A stretch of 64,000 nt of DNA, taken from the NCBI RefSeq assembly GCF_015062615.1, contig NZ_SUUH01000006.1:62001-126000 (forward strand), read 5' to 3'. Origin of the DNA: Denitrobacterium detoxificans. Lineage in GTDB: Bacteria; Actinomycetota; Coriobacteriia; Coriobacteriales; Eggerthellaceae. The notes beneath the pieces were generated by a model. It was not told the DNA's origin, ran no database searches, and saw only the letters and a program-made list of their open reading frames with translations. Of the stretch, positions 17,376 through 25,401 are shown piece by piece (the first letter of the stretch is position 1; each line of letters starts with the position of its first letter). Position numbers and translations under genes: made by a program.

Positions 17376-18797
17376 ATGCAGCTCGTAGATAAGTGCAGTA
17401 CGGAGCCGTTTTACCAGCAGATATACCGCAAAATCGCCAGCGATATCGAAGGCGGGGCCCTTGCAGAGGGTACTCGTCTTCCTTCCATTCGTGCGTGCGC
17501 GAAGGATTTGGATGTTTCTGTTACAACAATCGAAATTGCCTATCGCGAGTTGGTTGCTGAGGGCTACGTGGAAGCGCGGCAGGGAAGCGGCCATGTGGTG
17601 TGCCGCGTGCGCGATTCTTCAGGCGCGAGGCTGCAACGGAGCGAGGGCTATCGCCAGGCCTTGGAGCGGCTGCATGCCCATACGCACGAGCCCAAGCGCA
17701 CGTGGCGTTTCGATTTCGCGTACGATGCCATCGACCCGAGTGTCTTTCCCCTGGCTGCGTGGGCCCGTACCTCGCGCGACGTGTTCTTCGGCGAAAGTTC
17801 CGGCCGTTCTTTCTTCTACGACGATTCGCAGGGGCTGCGCCAGCTGCGCACGGAAATTGCCGCGCATGTGAACGAGGAACTGGGGCTCGACTGGAACCCC
17901 GACCAGGTGCTCATCATGCCCACCACGCGAGATCTGCTCAACGAGATTCTCATGCTGTTCGATGCGTCGAGCACGGTGGTGGGGTTGGAAAACCCTGGCT
18001 ACGACGAGGCGTATGCGGCTTTCGCGCGTATGGGGTTCCGCACGCGCGCCATTCCCGTGTATCCAACGCCTACGGCGCAGGAATATCTGCAGTCGGTCGA
18101 CGGCCTGGATATCGTGTTCGCCACACCGTCGTGCCAGTTCCCCACGAACATCGTGATGCCGCCTGACGTGCGCAAGGCGCTGGTGAAATGGGCTAACGAT
18201 ACGGGCGCGTACATCGTAGCCGATGAGTATGGCTGGGAGCTAAGCCCCGGCGTGGGGCGCGTTGTGCCCATGGCGGCAATCGACGATGCGGGTAGCGTGA
18301 TCATGACGGGAACGTTCTCGAACTGCTTTTCGCCGGCGGTATGCCTGAGCTACGCCCTGCTTCCGCCGGAGCTCATGCTGAAGTGGCGTGGTCGTTCGGC
18401 GCGCTTGCATCCACGCGTGCCTTGGCAAACGCAGGCGGCGATGGCGGCATTCATGCGTGAGGGACAGTGGAATTCGCACGTGCGCAAGATGCGCCAGGCG
18501 GTGCTCAAGAAACGCGAGCTTCTCATGGAGTCGCTGCATGCGTGCATGGGCGATGCGGTCGAGATCGTTATGGGCCGCCAGTTCGCGCTCGTTCGCACGA
18601 AGGATGCGCGTGGGGAAGCTGAGCTTATCGAGGCTGCGGAACGGGAGGACGTGCGCGTGTATCCCACCTCGCGCTACTGGGTGGGCTATCCTAATCCGGC
18701 CTGGGATTACGTGCTCGTGGGGTATGCGGGGCTCCCTGCCGATGAAATCGCTCCCGGTGTGGAAGCCCTGGCACGTGCCTGGGGTTTTGCCTCGTAG
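17376..18797 (+). CDS. MocR-like GntR regulator lacking the PLP-binding lysine
   Basis: The 473-residue protein has a GntR winged helix (TRLPSIRACAKDLDVSVTTIE, about residues 25-75) and an aminotransferase-fold domain. At the place where MocR proteins carry the Schiff-base lysine (first MocR here: NVSKVLSPALRIAY), it reads TFSNCFSPAVCLSY, with Asn316 (codon AAC at 18321-18323). It therefore should not form the usual internal aldimine, although the cofactor-pocket Asp-like IVADEYGWELS remains. I start at the ATG at 17376, with GGAGGG 5 bases upstream. Divergent from nrfAH and followed by hcp, it may regulate nitrogen-oxide genes. Confidence 0.88.
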   Translation: MQLVDKCSTEPFYQQIYRKIASDIEGGALAEGTRLPSIRACAKDLDVSVTTIEIAYRELVAEGYVEARQGSGHVVCRVRDSSGARLQRSEGYRQALERLHAHTHEPKRTWRFDFAYDAIDPSVFPLAAWARTSRDVFFGESSGRSFFYDDSQGLRQLRTEIAAHVNEELGLDWNPDQVLIMPTTRDLLNEILMLFDASSTVVGLENPGYDEAYAAFARMGFRTRAIPVYPTPTAQEYLQSVDGLDIVFATPSCQFPTNIVMPPDVRKALVKWANDTGAYIVADEYGWELSPGVGRVVPMAAIDDAGSVIMTGTFSNCFSPAVCLSYALLPPELMLKWRGRSARLHPRVPWQTQAAMAAFMREGQWNSHVRKMRQAVLKKRELLMESLHACMGDAVEIVMGRQFALVRTKDARGEAELIEAAEREDVRVYPTSRYWVGYPNPAWDYVLVGYAGLPADEIAPGVEALARAWGFAS

Positions 18798-18855
18798 AAG
18801 CCTCGCGAGTGTGGCGCGGTAATCACGCGTTCGATTCAGATTGAAATACTTTATG

Positions 18856-18885
18856 GCGGGTATGTTGTGCTTACAACATACCCGC
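18856..18885 (+). terminator. Strong hairpin between the MocR gene and hcp
   Basis: A 13-bp perfect stem (GCGGGTATGTTGT / ACAACATACCCGC) with a GCTT loop is followed by TTTCCTT. It is probably a terminator for the MocR gene. Its position about 70 bases before hcp also leaves open a role as an operator or attenuator. Confidence 0.6.
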
Positions 18886-18955
18886 TTTCCTTGTCTCGGT
18901 ACGGTGGCTCCAGTTCGATTTGTACAACGCTCAGATAAGAGACGAGGAGCAAGGC

Positions 18956-20551
18956 ATGGATAACCAGATGTTCTGTTTTCAATGCGAGCAGACGGCGGGA
19001 TGCGAAGCGTGCACGGGGCATGCGGGCGTCTGCGGTAAGCCGGTGGAGGTGGCGGTTGCCCAGGACGAGCTGACGGGCGCGCTCATTGGTCTTGCCGGCA
19101 CCTGCAAGGCGGCGGGCGCGGCGAGCGAGAATGCGCTGCAGCTGATCGTGGATGGCCTGTTCGCGTGCGTGACCAACGTGAACTTCGACGAGGAATCGCT
19201 GAAGCGGCAGACCGCGCACGTGCGCGCCGAGAAGGCGGCGATTGCCCAGAGTGCTGGCGTAGCCGAGCGTCCCGATTACGCAATGGGCCAAATCTGGAAC
19301 GCCGACGAGGACATTCGCTCGCTGAAATCGCTTGTGCTGTTCGGCGTGCGCGGTACCGCGGCGTATGCCTATCACGCGCGTGCGCTGGGCAAGCGCGACG
19401 GCGCGATCGATGCATTCTTCGTGGATGCCCTGGCCCAGCTGGCCGAGCCCGGTTCCGTAGACACGCTGCTTCCGCTGGCGCTGAAGGTGGGAGAGATGAA
19501 CCTGAGCTGTATGGCGCTGCTCGATGAGGCGAATACCAGCACGTTCGGCGTTCCCGCGCCTGCGAGCGTCACGATGGACGTGGAGCCTGGCCCGTTTATC
19601 GTGGTGACCGGCCATGATTTGCTTGACCTGAAGCTGCTGCTCGAGCAGACGGAGGGTCGTGGCGTGAACGTGTACACTCATGGCGAGATGTTGCCTGCGC
19701 ATGCGTACCCGGAGTTGAGCAAGTACGAGCACCTGAAGGGCAATTTTGGCACGGCGTGGCAGAACCAGAAGAGGGAATTCGATGACATTCCGGGCGCGCT
19801 GCTGTATACCACGAACTGCCTGATGCCGCCGAAGGGCAGCTATTCCGACCGCGTATTCACTACGGGCACCGTGGCGTATCCCGATTGTCCCGTTATCGGC
19901 GAGGACAAGGACTTCACGCCTGTTATCGAACGCGCTATTGAACTGGGGGGATATGCCGAGACTCAGCACTTCACGGGTATCAATGGCGGCTCCGTGCTTA
20001 CTACGGGTTTCGCCCAGGGTACCGTGCTTTCGGTGGCCGATAAGGTGATCGATGCTGTGAAGCAGGGCGCTATCAAGCATTTCTTCCTGGTCGCGGGCTG
20101 CGATGGCGCGCGTTCGAGCCGTAGCTACTACACCGACTTCGTAAAGGCCACGCCCAGCGACACGGTGGTGCTTACGCTTGCGTGCGGCAAGTATCGCTTC
20201 AATGACCTGGAGCTGGGTACGATTGACGGCCTGCCGCGCCTGATGGACATGGGTCAGTGCAACGACGCGTATAGCGCCATTCAAGTTGCCGTGGCGTTGG
20301 CCGAGGCCTTTGAGTGTGGCGTGAACGACCTGCCGCTTTCCATGGTGCTTTCCTGGTACGAGCAGAAGGCGGTGTGCATTCTTCTTACGCTGCTGTACTT
20401 GGGTATCAAGAACATCAAGCTTGGACCCACGTTGCCTGCGTTCATTAGCCCGAACGTTCTGAACGTGCTGGTCGAAAACTACGGCATCGCCCCATCACCA
20501 CGCCCGAGGCCGACTTGGCCGAGCTGCTGGGGGAGTAGGCGACAAGGGTGA
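18956..20551 (+). CDS. hcp: Hybrid cluster protein (hydroxylamine/nitric oxide reductase), frameshifted at the C-terminus
   Basis: The N-terminal cluster cysteines (C7, C10, C16, C19, C26 region: CFQCEQTAGC...GVCGK) and the hybrid-cluster segments (MNLSCMALLDEANT, VTGHDLL, THGEMLPAHAYPEL, TTNCLMPP) are intact. Near 20491, after ENYGIA, the reading frame slips. Adding one base to the CCCC run restores PITTPEADLAELLGE and a stop at 20536-20538, a normal family ending. As written, the tail is an out-of-frame 18-residue extension to 20551. All metal ligands precede the lesion, so activity could survive. Hcp reduces NO (and hydroxylamine) and fits beside nrfAH. The ATG at 18956 follows GAGGAGC. 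Confidence 0.9.
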   Translation: MDNQMFCFQCEQTAGCEACTGHAGVCGKPVEVAVAQDELTGALIGLAGTCKAAGAASENALQLIVDGLFACVTNVNFDEESLKRQTAHVRAEKAAIAQSAGVAERPDYAMGQIWNADEDIRSLKSLVLFGVRGTAAYAYHARALGKRDGAIDAFFVDALAQLAEPGSVDTLLPLALKVGEMNLSCMALLDEANTSTFGVPAPASVTMDVEPGPFIVVTGHDLLDLKLLLEQTEGRGVNVYTHGEMLPAHAYPELSKYEHLKGNFGTAWQNQKREFDDIPGALLYTTNCLMPPKGSYSDRVFTTGTVAYPDCPVIGEDKDFTPVIERAIELGGYAETQHFTGINGGSVLTTGFAQGTVLSVADKVIDAVKQGAIKHFFLVAGCDGARSSRSYYTDFVKATPSDTVVLTLACGKYRFNDLELGTIDGLPRLMDMGQCNDAYSAIQVAVALAEAFECGVNDLPLSMVLSWYEQKAVCILLTLLYLGIKNIKLGPTLPAFISPNVLNVLVENYGIAPSPRPRPTWPSCWGSRRQG

Positions 20552-20696
20552 CAGAGGGACGGTTCTTCTGTCACCTTTTTCTGCCGTGAAAGGGTGACAG
20601 AGGGACGGTTCTGCTGTCACCCCCCCGTTTTTGGTTCAGCGGTGGCAAAGCGTCGCCAAGCCGACGGGGTGACAGCAGAACCGTCCCCCTGTCACC
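20547..20696. repeat. REP-like palindromes, three copies upstream of the MFS gene
   Basis: Three 29-bp units lie at 20547-20575, 20593-20621 (same orientation) and 20668-20696 (inverted). Each has arms GGTGACAG and CTGTCACC around a conserved GGGACGGTTC core. They lie in the 356-base gap between hcp and the MFS gene. The rest of that gap holds only a promoter-operator at 20790. Three further copies lie beyond the MFS gene. Confidence 0.85.
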
Positions 20697-20789
20697 CGAC
20701 GGTTTCCGGGGCTTTGTTTTCCCAAGGGAAATGCCCCTTCTTCTTCCAGCGGGTCCTCATGAAGGCGCGGTCCCATGCGTGCACTAAAA

Positions 20790-20807
20790 AGTTAGGCTAT
20801 ACTAACT
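20790..20807 (+). promoter_or_regulatory. Palindromic operator containing the -10 box of the MFS gene
   Basis: AGTTAG-GCTATA-CTAACT is a perfect 6-6-6 palindrome that embeds a -10-like TATACT (20798-20803). No good -35 is visible 17 bases upstream. A near-identical dyad (AGTTAG-GCGCAT-CTAATT) overlaps the promoter of the YbaN-like gene at 58131. Confidence 0.5.
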
Positions 20808-20907
20808 GCTTGTGAACAATACATCTGCGAAACGATATCAATTCGTAACGAGATGCGCACGGGGATATCGAATCCCTGTGGAAGTGCAGGTAGCGAAGGG
20901 AAAGCGT

Positions 20908-22134
20908 ATGGCGAAATCGATGCGCGGCGGCGCAAGCTGGCTTCTGGTCTTCTGCATGGCATGCGTGATGCTGTGCGAAGGATTCGACATCATCGTGTAT
21001 AGCAGCCTCATTCCCACGCTCATTGCCGATGGTGGCATGGGCATGGACAGTGCCGCGGCTGGCCTGGTGGGGAGTATGACGTTCTTGGGCATGTTCGCTG
21101 GTGGGTTGCTTGCGGGTGTGGTCCAGCGAAAGCTGGGGTACGTGCGCGCGATCGCCCTTGGCGTCATGTGGTTCAGCGTGGCGATAGCGCTGTCGTCGTT
21201 TGCGGCGAATGCGTACATGCTAGGCGCCTTCCGCGCGCTTGCGGGTCTGGGCTTGGGGTGCGTGCTGCCCATCGCCATGTCCCTTGCGCGCGATCATTCG
21301 AGCAAACGCATGGCTCCGCTCGTCATCAGCTTGGTCATGACGGGCATCCCCTTTGGTGGACTTCTGGCGGCCTTTGCCTGCTCGTCGTTGCTTTCCCTGG
21401 TGGGGTGGCGTGCTCTCATGTTTCTAGCGGGGCTGATCGGCGTGCTGCCCGTATCGATCGTCGTCCCTGTTGCGTCACGCGTGGTCGCGAAGTTGGAGGG
21501 GACGCAGCCTGGTGCCGCGGCTCGTTCCGCGCAGCAAACACTACGTCAGTTGAGTGCGAGGTCGAAGGCCCTTTTGGGAATGCTCTGTGCCATGACGTTT
21601 CTGTTCCTCATGGCGTATTACGGCATGAGCACCTGGCTTGCGCAGCTCATGCGCGTGTTCAACTTGCCGTTGGAGAATTCGCTGCAGATGATGGTGGTGC
21701 TGAATTTTGGCTGCGTTATGGGGTCGCTGCTCACAGCATGGCTTGCCACGCGCATGAGCGTGAAGGTAGTTGCCATGGGCAGCGGGTTGCTTGCCTCGTT
21801 GTGCCTTATCGGCATAGCCATGCATCCGAGTAGCGGAGCGCTGTTGATGGCGTTCGTCTTCTTTGCTGGCGTGGGCGCCATTAGCGCGCAGAACCTTACG
21901 AATGCGCTGGTCTCGAATGCGTTCCCCGAGGAGTTGCGTCCTACGGCCCTGGGTATGTCGCTGGGCATTGGGCGCTTGGGTGCGGTGGTGTCGCCTGCGG
22001 TGGGTGGCCTGATCCTGCAATCGGGTTTCGATGCTGGCTGGGTGCTGGTGATGCTGGCTACCGCGGAAGTGGTTGGCGTGGGGCTGCTTCTGCCGTACGC
22101 GCCGTACCGCCGCGCCGAAGCTGCGGAAGCGTAG
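20908..22134 (+). CDS. MFS transporter, possibly aromatic-acid/organic-acid type
   Basis: The 408-residue protein has twelve membrane segments. It has an early acidic motif LCEGFDIIVYSSLIPTL, resembling the DGxD region of aromatic-acid:H+ symporters (AAHS family), and GVVQRKLGYVRAIALGV in the loop 2-3 position. The C-terminal half includes FPEELRPTALGMSLGIGRLGA. I start at the ATG at 20908, with AAGGGAAAG upstream; the longer GTG start at 20812 would add a hydrophilic 32-residue tail lying in the promoter region. The substrate is not certain. It is flanked by REP-like palindromes on both sides. Confidence 0.82.
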   Translation: MAKSMRGGASWLLVFCMACVMLCEGFDIIVYSSLIPTLIADGGMGMDSAAAGLVGSMTFLGMFAGGLLAGVVQRKLGYVRAIALGVMWFSVAIALSSFAANAYMLGAFRALAGLGLGCVLPIAMSLARDHSSKRMAPLVISLVMTGIPFGGLLAAFACSSLLSLVGWRALMFLAGLIGVLPVSIVVPVASRVVAKLEGTQPGAAARSAQQTLRQLSARSKALLGMLCAMTFLFLMAYYGMSTWLAQLMRVFNLPLENSLQMMVVLNFGCVMGSLLTAWLATRMSVKVVAMGSGLLASLCLIGIAMHPSSGALLMAFVFFAGVGAISAQNLTNALVSNAFPEELRPTALGMSLGIGRLGAVVSPAVGGLILQSGFDAGWVLVMLATAEVVGVGLLLPYAPYRRAEAAEA

Positions 22135-22142
22135 GGCCGAAG

Positions 22143-22322
22143 GGTGACAAGGGGACGGTTCTTCTGTCACCCCCCCCATTTGGCAGCTGGTGACTCTTTG
22201 CTGCTGGCGACCAGAGTGGGGTGACAGCGGAACCGTCCCCCTGTCACCTTTATTTGGCAGCTGGTGACTCTTTGCTGCTGGCGGCCAGAGTGGGGTGACA
22301 GAAGAACCGTCCCTCTGTCACC
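22143..22322. repeat. REP-like palindromes, three copies downstream of the MFS gene, in a 74-bp tandem
   Basis: Units lie at 22143-22171 (same orientation as the first upstream copies) and at 22220-22248 and 22294-22322 (inverted). The last two sit in a tandem repeat of 74 bp (starting 22178 and 22252) whose first part reads TTTGGCAGCTGGTGACTC. Near-identical spacing indicates recent duplication. Confidence 0.85.
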
Positions 22323-22337
22323 TTGTCTCCCTGGGGA

Positions 22338-22364
22338 AATAAAAAGCCGCGCGAAGGCGGCTTT
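22338..22364 (-). terminator. Terminator after tRNA-Gly
   Basis: On the minus strand an 8-bp stem AAAGCCGC / GCGGCTTT with a 6-base loop is followed by TTTTTATTT. Confidence 0.85.
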
Positions 22365-22372
22365 ACATGCAA

Positions 22373-22448
<76 letters not shown>

Positions 22449-22554
22449 GTAGGAATTAGTATTCTATCCAGATTCCCCGCGAGTGCAAGGGAAAATGGCA
22501 AATGAGGACGTGAATCCACATTTCCTCTTGAAGTGCACGTGTGGGACGTGTTTG

Positions 22555-23088
22555 CTAGCCTCGCGCCTCGTCGTGCGTACCGATGAATTTCTCCATCCAG
22601 ACCATGTTGTACCAGCGGTCGAATTTCCGGCCGCACTTGTGAAACGTGCCAACCTTCTGAAATCCCAGATGCGCATGGAAATGCTCGCTGTTGCGCGTAA
22701 GGTATTCGTCCTCCTCGATGGGGTCGCCGATGCAGGCGTAGAGGTTCAGGATGCCCTTCGCCTTCAGGCGCTGCTCGAGAGCTTCGTAGAGCGCGCGGCC
22801 ATAGCCCCGCTTGCGTGCGTCGTGATGCAGGTAGATGGAAAGCTCGCAGGAATGACGGTAGGCTTCGCGCCCCACGAAGGGGCCGGCGTAGGCGTAGCCC
22901 TGAATCGCACCCTCGTCTTCGACCACTAGATAGGGGTATCCGCCGGTCAGCGTCTTTTGGATGCGCCTGCCGAAATCCGCAACGGAGGGCGTCTCGCATT
23001 CGAAGGTGATGGCGGTGTTTTCGACGTAGTGGGCGTAAATGGCCAGAAGGTATTCCGCGTCGTCGACGGTGGCGGTTCGGATAATCAT
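22555..23088 (-). CDS. GNAT N-acetyltransferase (phosphinothricin acetyltransferase-like)
   Basis: The 177-residue protein matches the GNAT fold: N-terminal IRTATVDDAEYLLAIYAHYVENTAITFE, acyl-CoA loop HHDARKRGYGRALYEAL (R/Q-x-x-G-x-G/A type) and late HAHLGFQKVGTFHKCGRKFDRWYNMVWMEK. The last is typical of the Pat/YwnH/ArsN2-like subgroup that acetylates small amines such as methionine sulfone or phosphinothricin. Start 23088 has GGAGGGAAC upstream. It stands alone between the tRNA gene and a pair of membrane-protein genes. Confidence 0.88.
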   Translation of the reverse strand: MIIRTATVDDAEYLLAIYAHYVENTAITFECETPSVADFGRRIQKTLTGGYPYLVVEDEGAIQGYAYAGPFVGREAYRHSCELSIYLHHDARKRGYGRALYEALEQRLKAKGILNLYACIGDPIEEDEYLTRNSEHFHAHLGFQKVGTFHKCGRKFDRWYNMVWMEKFIGTHDEARG

Positions 23089-23186
23089 GGGTTCCCTCCT
23101 CGCTCGCTCCTTGGTTAGTGGGCATTATAGGCGAGTTGTGCGTGGCCTGGGGGAATGCGCTGGGGATTTCAACGGCTGTTAACATG

Positions 23187-23226
23187 CGAAAAGCGCCGCC
23201 CGGGGTGCAAAGGACGGCGCTTTTCG
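23187..23226. terminator. Bidirectional terminator
   Basis: CGAAAAGCGCCG (23187-23198) and CGGCGCTTTTCG (23215-23226) form a stem flanked by A and T runs, so it can work in both directions. It ends the small membrane-protein operon. Confidence 0.8.
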
Positions 23227-23240
23227 AGGAGAGGAGGCGA

Positions 23241-23549
23241 CTATTTGGCGAGGGAAGTCCTCAGGACGTGCTTGGGATCCTTCGCTACCAGGTAGATTGC
23301 CCATGCCGCCAGGCCTACGGCCACGACGACCAGGCCAAGAATGGCATCGTCGATCATTGCGGCGGTGTCGGTGATTTCGATGAAGCCTTCGCCTTCGATA
23401 AGGCCGTTAATGCCGTCGACGCACCACATAAGGGCGGCGCCCCAGTACATAAGGGCAAGCGTACCGAAGCGCATGCTCGAGTTCGGCGTGGTGGCATACC
23501 AAATGGCCGTGACAATGGCTGCAGCCAGGAACGTGATGACGAGCGTCAT
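23241..23549 (-). CDS. Small membrane protein of unknown function
   Basis: The 102-residue protein has three membrane segments (about residues 3-15, 25-50 and 65-88). The loop between the second and third is acidic (DGINGLIEGEGFIEITD), and the tail is basic (KDPKHVLRTSLAK). I do not recognise the family. It begins one base after the stop of the preceding gene, so the two are translationally coupled and probably form one membrane complex. Confidence 0.7.
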   Translation of the reverse strand: MTLVITFLAAAIVTAIWYATTPNSSMRFGTLALMYWGAALMWCVDGINGLIEGEGFIEITDTAAMIDDAILGLVVVAVGLAAWAIYLVAKDPKHVLRTSLAK

Positions 23550-23550
23550 G

Positions 23551-23961
23551 TTATGCCCCCTCTACAACGGTAGACGGGCTACGCTTCACGGCGGCGTCGG
23601 CCGCGAAGGTAACAACCAGCCAGGTAACGGTAACGAGTATCGCCATGCCAACGCCAACGGTTCCCATTTCGCCGAGCATTACGGGGATTTCAGTGGGGTC
23701 TTCCATGGCCGTGAGGAATGGCGGGAACGGAACGACCTCGCCATGCCACATGTGCTCGATGCAGAGCAGGATTACGCCGCCCCAGAGCATATTCATGAGC
23801 CAGCTGAGCTTGCGCGTCCAGCAAATGCCGTGCGTTGCGGGGTCGGTGAGCTGATTGCCCTGCTCGTCGACGATTCCCTTCTCAACTTCGCTCTTCTTGA
23901 CGGCTGCACGGACCGCCGTTACGACAATCGCTTCGCCACCACCTACCAGAAAACAGGCCAT
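23551..23961 (-). CDS. Small membrane protein of unknown function, first gene of a two-gene operon
   Basis: The 136-residue protein has an N-terminal hydrophobic segment (ACFLVGGGEAIVVTAV), a charged stretch, and two further membrane segments (LSWLMNMLWGGVILLCIEHMWHGE and a C-terminal one). The motif EHMWHGEVVPFPPF could line a pore or bind metal, but this is speculation. I start at the ATG at 23961 because AAAGGAAT precedes it. Phased TAACACC direct repeats lie upstream. No family recognised. Confidence 0.7.
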   Translation of the reverse strand: MACFLVGGGEAIVVTAVRAAVKKSEVEKGIVDEQGNQLTDPATHGICWTRKLSWLMNMLWGGVILLCIEHMWHGEVVPFPPFLTAMEDPTEIPVMLGEMGTVGVGMAILVTVTWLVVTFAADAAVKRSPSTVVEGA

Positions 23962-23980
23962 GGTATTCCTTTCTTGCCGA

Positions 23981-24048
23981 TAACACCTTTTCGAGAATAG
24001 TAACACCATTTGCCTATGTACGGGTGAAGAATTTGGTAATCGTAACAC
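23981..24048 (-). promoter_or_regulatory. Helically phased TAACAC direct repeats upstream of the small membrane-protein operon
   Basis: TAACACC occurs at 23981 and 24001, and TAACAC at 24043, at spacings of 20 and 42 bases (about two and four helical turns). They lie 20-87 bases upstream of the start at 23961 on the minus strand. This looks like a response-regulator or LuxR-type activator array. Confidence 0.45.
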
Positions 24049-24123
24049 TCGCAGACGATACTTTTAGTTGCGCGGTCCGATGGGATGGTTTCGCAGCCGC
24101 GTGGCAGGCGAGGCGCGCGGTTT

Positions 24124-25344
24124 CTAGCGCGAAATGAGATAGTCGTTCGCGTTGTAGCCCAGCATGAAATCGCGCACGCGTTTCCCCTGTTCGCCTGCCG
24201 GTATGCGGAAGAGCGGGAAGCAGGCGGCGCCTTCGGTGTCGGGGTTCATGGGCCGTAGCTCGCAGAGGTTGTCGAGCGCACCATTGAGCGTGACGCCTTG
24301 CTCGATCTTGTCGTAGTCGATGCGGCAGCCCTGCTTCCAGTTCGGCGGCGTTTCGAGTACGCCCATGCCCGTTGCGGCGCTGGTCGACCGTTCGGCAAGG
24401 ACGCTTTCCCAGTCGGGCTTCTGGTTGGCAAGGTAGTACGCATACGTGCGAATGCCGAAGGCGTAATAGCCCACATCGGTACCGCATAGCCCTGCAAATC
24501 GTAGCGGGTTCAACTCGATGACGTGCACGTTTGCGGGGTCTGCAAACGCTTCGATAGGGTCTTGCTGTGGCGCGTGCCTAACGCGGATCTCGGCATGCAG
24601 GCAGTAATTCCGAAAGCGGAAGGTCTCGTTCGCGTGTTGAAACCAGCGGCGCAGCGCGGGCGCTGCGGAGCGGATGATGTGCGGGCTGGTGAAGTACAGA
24701 TGGTCCGACGTATCGGCGGCGTCGCGGAAGTCGTGCTGCAGCACGTTGAGGATCACGGGCTCGCCTTCGCCGTTGAAATACAGATCGACGGCGTATTCCT
24801 GGCCGCTCAGATACCCCTCGATGATGAATCGGTTTGCGGTGACTACGCTGCTGGGGTGTACGTTGCGGCTGGTCATTTCCTCGCGCAGAAGGTTGATGGT
24901 GGCGTCCCAATCGCTTGCCTTGCGCACCACGTGTACGCCGAAGCTGATGAAGCCAGCGGCAGGCTTCACGACAAGGGGAAATGGAAGCTCGCCCGGGTCG
25001 ATCGCCAGGAGCTCTTCCATGGTGCATTCGCGGAAGAAGAACGTGGGGTCTACCGTTGCGAGGGCGCGTCGCGTCTCGGCCTTGTCCTTGCAGAGCCGAA
25101 TGCAGCGCAGCAGGTGTTCGTCGTGAACGTTGGCGAGCACCCATTCCAGGGCGCTTTCCGAGCTGCTGTATACGCGTTCGCCTGCATCAATGCGTGCGGC
25201 GGCGTCTGCGGGGTCTACCAGGTTGAGCGTACGTCCCTTGGCGGTGACCTCTCGCGCAAATGCGTTGCCGAGCGTGGGGTGCTGTGATGCTTCGAGCCAG
25301 TCGAGCATGATGTCCGATGCGTAGGGCCCTTCGAGTATGAACAT
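24124..25344 (-). CDS. ATP-grasp domain protein
   Basis: The 406-residue protein has a pre-ATP-grasp Rossmann-like start (MFILEGPYASDIMLDWLEAS). The ATP-grasp core includes LPFPLVVKPAAGFISFGVHVV (ATP-binding Lys and Gly-rich lid), FIIEGYLSGQEYAVDLYFN (family motif E-x-x-x-G-x-E) and VHVIELNPLRFAG (metal-binding E-x-N). ATP-grasp enzymes ligate a carboxylate to an amine or thiol through an acyl phosphate. No partner gene lies next to it, so the substrates cannot be inferred. It could be an amino-acid ligase or peptide-modifying enzyme. Confidence 0.85.
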   Translation of the reverse strand: MFILEGPYASDIMLDWLEASQHPTLGNAFAREVTAKGRTLNLVDPADAAARIDAGERVYSSSESALEWVLANVHDEHLLRCIRLCKDKAETRRALATVDPTFFFRECTMEELLAIDPGELPFPLVVKPAAGFISFGVHVVRKASDWDATINLLREEMTSRNVHPSSVVTANRFIIEGYLSGQEYAVDLYFNGEGEPVILNVLQHDFRDAADTSDHLYFTSPHIIRSAAPALRRWFQHANETFRFRNYCLHAEIRVRHAPQQDPIEAFADPANVHVIELNPLRFAGLCGTDVGYYAFGIRTYAYYLANQKPDWESVLAERSTSAATGMGVLETPPNWKQGCRIDYDKIEQGVTLNGALDNLCELRPMNPDTEGAACFPLFRIPAGEQGKRVRDFMLGYNANDYLISR

Positions 25345-25401
25345 ATTCCGTCCGTTCTATCGTGTGGGCCGCGCACTCCCAGTGATTGACGAGTTTTTAT
25401 T

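Noticed and set aside
20547..20696. CRISPR array
   Set aside because: Repeats are palindromic, occur in both orientations, spacers are irregular, and no cas genes are present.
22450..22470. GTAGGAATTAG near the tRNA gene as another sulfur operator
   Set aside because: Only a half-site resemblance; no second CCTAG half at 7-base spacing, and it overlaps the tRNA promoter.
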